Of a stretch of 64,000 bases of DNA, positions 41,534 through 49,330 are shown piece by piece. Both the position numbers and the translations under genes were made by a program. Each line of letters starts with the position of its first letter. The stretch's first letter is position 1. Source of the stretch: Actinocatenispora sera (lineage in GTDB: Bacteria > Actinomycetota > Actinomycetes > Mycobacteriales > Micromonosporaceae); assembly GCF_018324685.1 (NCBI RefSeq), contig NZ_AP023354.1:3038001-3102000 (forward strand), written 5' to 3'. The notes beneath the pieces were generated by a model. The model was not told where the DNA came from and searched no databases. It saw only the letters and a program-made list of their open reading frames with translations.

Positions 41534-42946
41534 GTGGTCGACGATCGGCTGCCCACCCGGGTACGGGTCGGCTACGCGCTCGGCTCCCTCGCCACCGGCG
41601 CGTTCGGCACCGTGCCCGGGCTGCTCCTGCTGCCGTACCTGACCGACAGCCTCGGCGTCGCCGCCGGCCTCGGCGGCATCCTCGTCCTGCTGCCCAAGGC
41701 GTGGGACATCGTCGCCAACCCGCTGGCCGGCCGGCTCTCCGACCGCACCGTGACCCGCCTCGGCGCGCGCCGGCCGTACCTGATCGGCGGCGGGCTCACC
41801 GTCGCCGTGCTGTTCGCGGCGCTGTTCGCCGGGCCGGCCAGCGGCGCCGCCGGCGCCGGCTACGTCACCGTGATCTTCCTGCTCACCGCCACCGCCTACG
41901 CCGCCTACCAGGTGCCGTACGTGGCGATGCCGGCCGAGCTGACCGAGAGCGCCACCGAACGCACCCGGCTGGCCGGCGCCCGCATCGTGGTCCTGGCGCT
42001 GGCGATCCTGGTCAGCGGCGCGCTCGCGCCGGCCCTGGTCGACGCGGTCGGCGGGCTCGCCGGGTACCGGGTGATGGGGGTCGGGGTCGGTGCGCTGATC
42101 GCGGTCGGCGCGCTGGCGGCGTTCGCGCTCACCGCCGGCGCACCGACCGGCCGGATCGCCACCGCCGCCGGTACGCTGCGCGCCCAGCTGAAGGTCGCCG
42201 CGGCGCACCCGCCGTTCGTGCGGCTGCTCGCCTGCTTCGTGATCCAGGCGGTCGCGATCGGCACGATGCTCGCCGGCGTCAGGTACTTCGCCGACCACGT
42301 GCTCGACCGGCCCGGCGCGAACTCCATCCTGTTCGCCTGCTTCGTCGGGCCGGCCCTGGTGGTCATGCCCCTGTGGACCCGGCTCGGCCGCCACCTCGGC
42401 AAACGCGCCGGGTACCTGCTCGCCAGCGTGCTGTTCGCCGCCGGCGGGTTGCTGCTCGCCGCGGCCGGCGCGCTCGGCGCCGGCTGGGCGTACGGGTGCA
42501 CCGCGCTGGTGGGCATCGGCTACGCCGGGCAGCAGACGTTCGCGCTGTCGATGCTGCCGGACACCATCGCCGCCGCCTCCGCCCGTACCGGCCGGCGCCA
42601 GGCCGGCGTGTTCACCGGCCTGTGGACCGCCGGCGAGACGCTCGGCCTCGCGCTGGGGCCCGGTGTGTTCGGCCTGCTGCTGTCGGCGACCGGGTACGTG
42701 TCGTCCACCGGCGGCGGCGTGCCGCAACCGGCCAGTGCCCGTACCGGGATCCTGTTCGGCTTCACCGTGCTGCCCGCCGCGGTGATGCTGCTCGGCCTGC
42801 TGACGCTTCGCCGGTACCCACCGGGCGGCGGCGCCGAGCTCGACGGCCGCGCGCCGGGAGGCGGACGCGTTTCCCGCGGCACCGCGCCCGGCGGGGGACC
42901 GGATCGCGATCCGACCAGTACGAGTGATCAGGAGGAACACCGATGA
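41534..42946 (+). CDS. MFS transporter, GPH-symporter type
   Basis: Twelve-helix transporter of 470 residues: start VVDDRLPTRVRVGYALGSLATG, then LLLPYLTDSLGV and PKAWDIVANPLAGRLSDRT, typical of the glycoside-pentoside-hexuronide:cation symporter group. I placed the start at the GTG 41534 because GGGAGG lies five bases before it; another GTG lies two codons upstream. Stop overlaps the next ATG as ATGA, so it is coupled with the PLP decarboxylase. Substrate unknown. Confidence 0.88.
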   Translation: MVDDRLPTRVRVGYALGSLATGAFGTVPGLLLLPYLTDSLGVAAGLGGILVLLPKAWDIVANPLAGRLSDRTVTRLGARRPYLIGGGLTVAVLFAALFAGPASGAAGAGYVTVIFLLTATAYAAYQVPYVAMPAELTESATERTRLAGARIVVLALAILVSGALAPALVDAVGGLAGYRVMGVGVGALIAVGALAAFALTAGAPTGRIATAAGTLRAQLKVAAAHPPFVRLLACFVIQAVAIGTMLAGVRYFADHVLDRPGANSILFACFVGPALVVMPLWTRLGRHLGKRAGYLLASVLFAAGGLLLAAAGALGAGWAYGCTALVGIGYAGQQTFALSMLPDTIAAASARTGRRQAGVFTGLWTAGETLGLALGPGVFGLLLSATGYVSSTGGGVPQPASARTGILFGFTVLPAAVMLLGLLTLRRYPPGGGAELDGRAPGGGRVSRGTAPGGGPDRDPTSTSDQEEHR

Positions 42947-44394
42947 CGGCGTTACCGGACCGGGGCGTACCGGCCGAGCAGGTGCTCGCGGAGCTGGGCG
43001 CGTTGCGCGGCCGCGACCTGCCCACGCACGGCGGCCGGCTGTTCGCATACGTGTACGACGCGGCGGTGCCCGGCCTGGACCAGCTGACCGCCTCGGCGTA
43101 CGCGCTCGCCGCCCACGTCAACGGGCTGGACCCGACCGCGTTCCCGAGCCTGCTCGCGATGGAGAACGACCTGGTCGCCGCCGCCGCGCAGGTCACCTCC
43201 GGCGCCGAGGCCGCGGCCGGGGTGGTCGGCAACGTAACCTCCGGGGGTACCGAGTCGCTGCTGCTCGCGGTCAAGGCCGCCCGGGACGCGCACCCCGACC
43301 TCGCCACGCCGCGACTGGTCGTACCCGCCAGCGCGCACGCCGCGTTCGCCAAGGCCGCGCAGTACCTGCGGGTGGCGCTGGACGTGGTGGAAATCGACCC
43401 GGCCACGCTGCTTCCCGATCCGGCCGCGATGGCCGCGGCGATCACCGCCGACACGGTGCTGGTCGCGTGCTCGGCGCCGGCCTACCCGTACGGGGTGATC
43501 GACCCGGTCGCCGAGATCGCCGCGGTCGCCGCCGACGCCGGGGTGCGCTGCCACGTCGACGCGTGCTTCGGTGGCTGGCTGCTGCCGTACCTGCGGCGGC
43601 TCGGCCGGCCGATCCCGCCGTTCGGCTTCGAGCTGCCCGGCGTCACCAGCGTCTCGGTCGACCTGCACAAGTACGCGTACGCGCCGAAGGGGGTGTCGGT
43701 GCTGCTGCACCGGGACGCGTCGCTGCGCCGCCCGCAGTACTTCGGGTTCGCCGGCTGGCCAGGCTACCCGTTGCTGAACGCCACGGTCGCCTCGACCCGC
43801 TCCGGTGGTCCGGTCGCCGGCGCCTGGGCGACGCTGCGCCACCTCGGCGACGACGGGTACCTGCGCCTGGCGGAGCGCACGTGGTCCGCGGTCACCGGCC
43901 TGGCCGCCGCGGTGTCCACTGTAGACGGTCTGCGGTTGCTGGCCGAGCCGCAGACCTCGGTGGTCGTGTTTACCTGCACCGACCCCGACCCGTACGTGCT
44001 GGCCGACCAGCTCGCCGCGCGCGGCTGGCACACCCAGCCGCAGCTGCCGTACCCGCCGCTGCCGGCGAGCATCCACCTGTCGGTCACCGCCGCCGTCGCC
44101 GACCAGGTCGCCGAGTTCGGCCCGGCGCTGCACGACGCCGTCGCCGCGGCCCGTGCCGCGCCGATCCAGGTACCGCCGGAGCTCGCCGCCGCGGTCGCCG
44201 ACCTCGACCCGGCGACGCTGGGCCCGGAGACGATGGCCGGGCTCGCCGCCGCGGCCGGCTTCGGCCCGGACGGGCTGCCCGAGTCGATGGCGATCGTCAA
44301 CACGCTGCTCGCCACGCTGCCGCCGGAGCGCCGCGCCGCCCTGCTCGTCGAGTTCCTCAGCCTGCTGCAGACCCCGGCGCACCGGCCGGCGTGA
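42943..44394 (+). CDS. PLP-dependent decarboxylase/sphingosine-phosphate lyase-like
   Basis: Fold-type I PLP enzyme of 483 residues. GNVTSGGTESLLLAVKAARD is the phosphate-binding region, CHVDACFGGWLLPYL holds the Asp that contacts the pyridine nitrogen, and SVDLHKYAYAPKG holds the Schiff-base lysine K243. Closest in pattern to sphingosine-1-phosphate lyases/aspartate or tyrosine decarboxylases. Probably decarboxylates an amino acid delivered by the coupled transporter. Confidence 0.9.
   Translation: MTALPDRGVPAEQVLAELGALRGRDLPTHGGRLFAYVYDAAVPGLDQLTASAYALAAHVNGLDPTAFPSLLAMENDLVAAAAQVTSGAEAAAGVVGNVTSGGTESLLLAVKAARDAHPDLATPRLVVPASAHAAFAKAAQYLRVALDVVEIDPATLLPDPAAMAAAITADTVLVACSAPAYPYGVIDPVAEIAAVAADAGVRCHVDACFGGWLLPYLRRLGRPIPPFGFELPGVTSVSVDLHKYAYAPKGVSVLLHRDASLRRPQYFGFAGWPGYPLLNATVASTRSGGPVAGAWATLRHLGDDGYLRLAERTWSAVTGLAAAVSTVDGLRLLAEPQTSVVVFTCTDPDPYVLADQLAARGWHTQPQLPYPPLPASIHLSVTAAVADQVAEFGPALHDAVAAARAAPIQVPPELAAAVADLDPATLGPETMAGLAAAAGFGPDGLPESMAIVNTLLATLPPERRAALLVEFLSLLQTPAHRPA
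43914..43926. repeat. Palindrome GTCCACTGTAGAC
   Basis: One mismatched pair. Inside the decarboxylase gene, encoding S-T-V-D with the locally rare codons ACT and GTA. Confidence 0.6.
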
Positions 44395-44505
44395 TCCGCC
44401 TGGCGCGCCCTACGAAGACGTCACCGCCCAGCCGTGTGAACTGACGCGGCCCGGGTCGCGCCCGGTTTCGGGGTCCGCAGCCAGCAGCCGGGTGGAACCT
44501 CCGGG

Positions 44506-44623
44506 GCGTTTGCCGGCGAGCGGTCCGCGGCGTTTGGCGGCGAGCGGATCGCGTCGCCTGGCGGCGACCGGCCACGAGACCGGTCGCCTCCCGGTCCCGG
44601 GACCGGTCGCCTCCCGGTTCCGG
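44506..44623. repeat. Short tandem repeats in a 528-base gene-free stretch
   Basis: Three 24-bp units (44506-44529, 44530-44553, 44554-44577) starting GCGTTTGGCGGCGAGCGG or variants, then two 23-bp units (44578-44600, 44601-44623) starting GACCGGTCGCCTCCCGGT. They lie between the decarboxylase and the next gene (44395-44922); the rest of that stretch shows only a possible -10 TATGAT at 44748-44753. Confidence 0.75.
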
Positions 44624-44922
44624 CCCGCCCGCGTGCCTCGCGGTCCCTGCCCGCTCGGCGTTGCGTTGCGTCTGGCGCGATGCTGCGTTGGATGGGTGTG
44701 GCGCTTGGCGGCGCCGGCGGGCGGCAGGTCGTACCGCTGCGGCGGCGTATGATCGCCGGCGCGGTGTCCGGTTCGCCCGGGTATCGTCGACGGGACCCCT
44801 CGGGCCGGCGCGCGCCGGTCTTCCCGTCGCGCCACCTCTCCCGGCGGCCGTCGACCGGTCGCCGGAGCCGACACCGGGGCTGCGCCGCGTGCCTGCGCGG
44901 CGCGACGAAGGGGGACGACAGG

Positions 44923-47709
44923 GTGGCGGACACGACGGCGAGGCCGCGACACCGGGCCGCAGTCTGGTGGATACCGGCGATGCTCGCCGGGCTGATCATC
45001 GGCGTGCTGCTCGCCGGCGCCGGGCTCGCCGTGACCGGCCACATCGACCAGGACAGGTACGGCTGGCGGTGGCCCGCCGGCATCGGCGCGGGCGCGCTGC
45101 TCGCGGCCATCCTGCTGGTACTGGCCGCCACGCTGCACGAGCCGCGGCGCGCGCCGCGCCCGGTGCCGACCTCGGCCGACCCGGCCGCGAGCCGGCCACC
45201 AGCCTCCGCCGAAGGCCCTACCGGCCGCCGGGACCGGGCCGAAGCCGGCGCAGACCGGAGCCGCCCCGGCTCGCACCGCGCGCACCCCGGTACGCCCGGA
45301 TCGCACGCCGCCGGTGCCGACACAACTCCCGACTCCGCCCGGCCCGACGCCATCCGGTCCGCCGGGTCTGACGGTTGGGCCGGCTCCGCCACGCAGGGCT
45401 CCGCCGGTACCGATCCGGTCGGCCGCGACGCAGCGGGACACGGTGGCGCCGGGGCCGGGACGGCGGCCGGTGCACCGGCCGGCGACGCCGGGCCGCGCGG
45501 CTCCAGCGGTCCCGATGTGGGTGCCGACGGCGACGGGCGTGGCGCCGGCCTGGTGGGTGACGCCGGTCCGTTCCGGCAGCTCGCCGCGGTCGAACCGGCG
45601 GAACTCGACGCGGCCTGGCTGGGCCGGCCGCCGGGCAGCACCGGCGCGGGCCGCCCCGGCGTCGCCCGGGACGGCGCGTCGTTCTTCGGCGGTACCGTGC
45701 CGGCCGACGCGATCACCAGCTCGGTTGCCGGCGACACGGATCGGGGTGTCGGTGCCGAGCCGGGCGGGACCGACGTACCCGCCGTACCCCGTCATCCCGC
45801 CGCGACCGCTGAGTCCGGCGTGACCGACGAGCCCGCGGCAACCGACGAGCCCGCCGAAACGGGTGGGTCGGCACAGGACGCCGCGCCTGCCGGGATCGGG
45901 TCGGTGGACTCGATGGCCTCGTTGGACGCGGCGCCGGAGCGGGCCGCCCGCCACATCGCCCGCTCCGCCGGCCGCGGCGGCGGGGAGGCCCGGCCCGGTG
46001 ACTCGCGCGGGAGTGGCGTGGACAGGCACCTGACGCCGTTGGCCGCCTCGGGCGCCGCGCCGGGTGGCCGGGCCGCGCGCCCGGCGAGGCCTGCGGAGTC
46101 GGCTCGACGTGACGCGGTACCGGGGCCACGCGACGGGGCCGCCCGGCCGGTCTCCGCGATACCCGTACCTGCCTGGGCGGCGGCCGACGCCGAGCACCCC
46201 GAACCCGTACCGGCGTCGCCGGCCGCCACCGATGCCGAGCACCGCGGCCCCGTAGCGGCCGGGTACGCCGCCGAGGCCGAGTGTTCCGAGGCTGTGCCGG
46301 GCCGGTTGGTGACCAGTGTTGAGCACCGCGGCCCCGTAGCGGCCCGGTACGCGGCCGACGCCGAGCATCCCGAGACTGTGCCGGCCGGGTCCGTGATTGA
46401 TGGCGAGCACCGCGAGTCTGTGGCGGCCCGGGACGCAGCCAACGCCGAGCGTTCCGACGCTGTGCCAGGCCGGTCGGTGACCGAGGGCGAGCCCGAGTCC
46501 GCGGCGGCGTCGGCGGGCGCGGGCCGCCGCCCCTCGTCGTCCGCACGAGGCGAACCGGCGGCGGCCGAGGGCGGCCGGTACGAGGCACCGGCCGGGGCGG
46601 ACGAGGCGACGGTACCGGGGCTGCTCCCGGACGAGGCCGAGCGCATCGCCGCGGTACGGGCCAAGCTCGCCGGCGTCCTCCCACCCGGCACGGTGGGCTG
46701 GCAGGTACCGGGCGGCACGCCCGGTCCGGAGCAACGCCGGGCCGTGCCGGGCCCCGCGCAGTCGTCGACCGGCAGCGCGCGGCGGCCCGTCGGCGGTACG
46801 GCGCGGTCGAGCCACACCGCGCGCGACGCGGCGGTGCTGCGGCTGGCCGACGCGCGACAGGCGCCGGCGGACTGGGATCCGCACATCGACACCGACCCGG
46901 AGCGCACCACGGACCTGCGCCGCGGGTCGGGCACGCGGGTGCGCGGGTACGTGCGGGCCGGTGCGACACCGGTACCGCAGGCGGCGGTGACGGTGATCGA
47001 CCTGGCCGGCCGGCAGGCGGACCGGGATGTCAGCGGGACGGACGGCTGGTACGAGCTTGCGGTGCCGCGATCCGGCACGTACACGCTGATCGCGCGGGCG
47101 CGCGGGCACCAGCCGCTGGCGTCGGTGGTGGCGGTGGACGGTGCGCCGGTGCAACTGGACCTCACGCTGGTCGGTACCGCCGCGATCGCCGGCAGGGTGC
47201 GGCTGTCCGGCGGCGCGACCGCGGTACCGGCGGCGGTCGTCTCGCTGATGGATTCCTCCGGGGCGGTACTGGGCGCGGTCACGGCCGGCGCGGACGGCAC
47301 GTTCCGGTTCGCCGAGCTGATCGGCGGCGGGTACACGGTGGTCGGCAACGCGCCCGGGTACCGGCCGGTCGCGGTGCCGGTGGCGGTGCCCTCGACGGGT
47401 ACCGCGGCGGTGGAGGTGGCGCTGGTGGGCGACGCCGTGCTCGCCGGCATCGCGCGCGGCGGCCGGGACCACCTGCCGCTGGCGGATGCGCTGGTGACGC
47501 TGCTGGACGCCGACGGAGAGGTGGCTGGCCGGTGCCGGACCGGCCCGGACGGCGGCTACCGGTTCACCGGGATGCCGCCGGGGGAGTACACGCTCGTCGC
47601 GTCGGGCTATCCGACCGTCTCGAACGCGCTGCACCTGACCGCCGGTTCCCGGCACGATCACGACATCCTGCTGGGCTACCGGCCGGACGACGCGACGCCC
47701 GGCGGATGA
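44923..47709 (+). CDS. Large membrane protein with disordered repeats and carboxypeptidase-regulatory-like domains
   Basis: About 928 residues. Two membrane helices at about 14-38 and 51-72; a ~560-residue Ala/Pro/Gly-rich disordered stretch with tandem repeats; a conserved block around 565-590 (EAERIAAVRAKLAGVLPPGT); then three beta-sandwich CarboxypepD_reg/prealbumin-like domains (about 665-915), each with a pattern like VRGYVRAGATPVPQAAVTVIDL or DGGYRFTGMPPGEYTLVAS. Likely a surface or cytosolic scaffold tethered to the membrane; topology uncertain. I start it at the GTG 44923 following GGGGGA; the frame is open upstream. A long leftward open frame here is a composition artefact. Confidence 0.75.
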   Translation: MADTTARPRHRAAVWWIPAMLAGLIIGVLLAGAGLAVTGHIDQDRYGWRWPAGIGAGALLAAILLVLAATLHEPRRAPRPVPTSADPAASRPPASAEGPTGRRDRAEAGADRSRPGSHRAHPGTPGSHAAGADTTPDSARPDAIRSAGSDGWAGSATQGSAGTDPVGRDAAGHGGAGAGTAAGAPAGDAGPRGSSGPDVGADGDGRGAGLVGDAGPFRQLAAVEPAELDAAWLGRPPGSTGAGRPGVARDGASFFGGTVPADAITSSVAGDTDRGVGAEPGGTDVPAVPRHPAATAESGVTDEPAATDEPAETGGSAQDAAPAGIGSVDSMASLDAAPERAARHIARSAGRGGGEARPGDSRGSGVDRHLTPLAASGAAPGGRAARPARPAESARRDAVPGPRDGAARPVSAIPVPAWAAADAEHPEPVPASPAATDAEHRGPVAAGYAAEAECSEAVPGRLVTSVEHRGPVAARYAADAEHPETVPAGSVIDGEHRESVAARDAANAERSDAVPGRSVTEGEPESAAASAGAGRRPSSSARGEPAAAEGGRYEAPAGADEATVPGLLPDEAERIAAVRAKLAGVLPPGTVGWQVPGGTPGPEQRRAVPGPAQSSTGSARRPVGGTARSSHTARDAAVLRLADARQAPADWDPHIDTDPERTTDLRRGSGTRVRGYVRAGATPVPQAAVTVIDLAGRQADRDVSGTDGWYELAVPRSGTYTLIARARGHQPLASVVAVDGAPVQLDLTLVGTAAIAGRVRLSGGATAVPAAVVSLMDSSGAVLGAVTAGADGTFRFAELIGGGYTVVGNAPGYRPVAVPVAVPSTGTAAVEVALVGDAVLAGIARGGRDHLPLADALVTLLDADGEVAGRCRTGPDGGYRFTGMPPGEYTLVASGYPTVSNALHLTAGSRHDHDILLGYRPDDATPGG
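46237..46488 (+). repeat. Three 84-bp (28-residue) tandem repeats
   Basis: Each unit begins EHRGPVAAGYA or a close variant (EHRGPVAARYA, EHRESVAARDA) and ends with a VPGR/VPAG block. Exact 84-bp period, partly degenerate, within the disordered region of the membrane protein. Confidence 0.85.
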
Positions 47710-47872
47710 CCGGCTGACGGACACGGTCCGGCCGCTACTCCAGGCCGGGCCGCTCGTGCTGGGTGAGAAGGACTTCCCCAGGCTCGGCACGCTGTCGGCG
47801 ATGGTCAGCCGGGCCGCTGAGCTCGGTCTGCCCCCGGCCCGTGGCGCTCGGCGAGCCGGGCCGTGGCGGGTG

Positions 47873-48514
47873 TCACCGGGCCGCCCCGGGGTTCGCGGCG
47901 CGGGCGCCGAGACCGGCGAGGACGGTGTCGAGCAGCCGGTCGAACTCGGTCGCCGTCCCGTAGTCGTGCTGCAGCGGCGTGACGCTGGCCAGTGCCGGGT
48001 ACGCGGCGGGGTCGACCGCCGGCGACGCGCCGGGCTGCCCGTTGAGTACGGCCAGCAGGTAGCCGTTGAGGAAGCCGAACAGCGTCATCGGTGCGTCGGC
48101 GACCACCCGGTCGGGCAGCCCGGCGGTACGCATCGCGTCGACCAGCTGGTTCAGCGCCGTCAGCGCCACCGGGTTGAGCTGCGCGCGGGTGACCAGCAGC
48201 GGGAACACCTCGGGATGCCGGTACGCGAGGTCGCGGTAGTGCTGCGCGATCCACCGGGCGGTCTCGACCCAGCCGCCCGGCGGGTCGCCCGCGCCGGACA
48301 TCATCTCGACCAGTACCGCCTCGGACATGGCGTCCAGCAGCGCCGCCTTGCCCTTGACGTGGTGGTAGATCGACATCGGGTCGACCTCGAGTTCCTGGGC
48401 GAGGCGGCGCACCCCGAACCGGTCGAGTCCGTCCCGGTCGACCAGGGCGACCGCGGCGCGGGCGATCTTGCCGCGATCCAGCCCCGCCGAGGTGCCCTGC
48501 GTGCGCCTGGCCAC
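47873..48514 (-). CDS. TetR-family regulator with TetR_C-like domain
   Basis: Repressor of 213 residues; helix-turn-helix FGVRRLAQELEVDPMSIYHHVKGKAALL at about 34-61, of the tetracycline-repressor class (SIYHHV..K). GTG start at 48514 chosen because GAAAGG lies upstream and the predicted -10 TAGGAT (48543-48538) would give a short leader; a TTG at 48538 is possible. Divergent from a small membrane protein across two identical operator palindromes. Confidence 0.88.
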   Translation of the reverse strand: MARRTQGTSAGLDRGKIARAAVALVDRDGLDRFGVRRLAQELEVDPMSIYHHVKGKAALLDAMSEAVLVEMMSGAGDPPGGWVETARWIAQHYRDLAYRHPEVFPLLVTRAQLNPVALTALNQLVDAMRTAGLPDRVVADAPMTLFGFLNGYLLAVLNGQPGASPAVDPAAYPALASVTPLQHDYGTATEFDRLLDTVLAGLGARAANPGAAR

Positions 48515-48540
48515 GTCCGCCGCCTTTCTCGTTGGCAATC

Positions 48541-48585
48541 CTACGCCGTAGAACGTATCGTACGAGCGGTAAACCTACGGCGTAG
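48541..48585. promoter_or_regulatory. Double TetR operator
   Basis: Palindromes CTACG-C-CGTAG (48541-48551) and CTACG-G-CGTAG (48575-48585), centres 34 bp apart. Site one overlaps the leftward -10 TAGGAT; site two overlaps a rightward -10 TAGATT (48583-48588). Both divergent genes should be repressed. Confidence 0.75.
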
Positions 48586-48603
48586 ATTTCGGGAGGATCA
48601 GCC

Positions 48604-49074
48604 GTGACCGCAACCATCGACCGATCGCCGGCGACCGGCACCCGCCGGCCGCTCTGGCTTTACGTCGGGCTCGCGCTGACACTCGTCGCCACCGTCGCGC
48701 CGCTGCTCGACCTGGCCACCACCGGCCTGCTCGCCGAGCACGTGCGCGCCGCGTACCCGCACTGGAGCGCGCACGACGTCTCGCTGGACCGCAACGCCAT
48801 CGCGATCTACCTCGCAGTGACCTCGGCGCTGGGTGTCCCGCTGTGGCTGCTGACCATCCGCGCCGTGCGCCGGGGCCGGCGCTGGGGGCTGGTGGTCGGC
48901 GTCGTCGCGTTCGCCGCCGGCATCCTGATCGCGCTGACCAACCTGTCGGTGGGCGGCGAGCACTACCAGGTGATCGTTCCGTACCTGTTCGGGACGCTGA
49001 CCCTGCTGCCCTGCATCGCCGGTGTCGTCGGGCTGGTCCAGGCCTGGCGCCACCGTCCGACCACCCGCGGCTGA
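48604..49074 (+). CDS. Four-helix membrane protein under TetR control
   Basis: Protein of 156 residues with four hydrophobic segments (about 17-40, 67-83, 92-111, 122-146) and conserved-looking charged loops; no known family recognised. GGGAGG precedes the GTG. Its promoter overlaps a TetR operator shared with the divergent regulator, so it is probably induced by the TetR ligand, perhaps as a small exporter or membrane-stress protein. Confidence 0.8.
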   Translation: MTATIDRSPATGTRRPLWLYVGLALTLVATVAPLLDLATTGLLAEHVRAAYPHWSAHDVSLDRNAIAIYLAVTSALGVPLWLLTIRAVRRGRRWGLVVGVVAFAAGILIALTNLSVGGEHYQVIVPYLFGTLTLLPCIAGVVGLVQAWRHRPTTRG

Positions 49075-49330
49075 CCACGCTTCCCCGCGCGGCTCCGTGC
49101 CGGCCGCCCGGCACGCGAGGCCTGCCGGCTGCCGGGCCCGCGTCCGGTGCGGGCGGCGGCGTGATCCGCGGGCGGCGGGCAGTCGCTGTCCGGGTCGCCC
49201 GCGGCTCGGAAGCGCTGCCGCGCCGCTCGACCGGCCGGCGTGGGCCGCGCGCCCGGGCGGGTCCGCCGGTCGGGCGTGGCCGGTGGGTGGCTGTCGGACC
49301 GGCATGGTCTGATGGCGGGGTGAGCGCAGC

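Noticed and set aside
44410-47790. A 1126-residue leftward open frame opposite the large membrane protein
   Set aside because: Very Arg/Gly-rich with no domains; an antisense composition artefact of a GC-rich gene.
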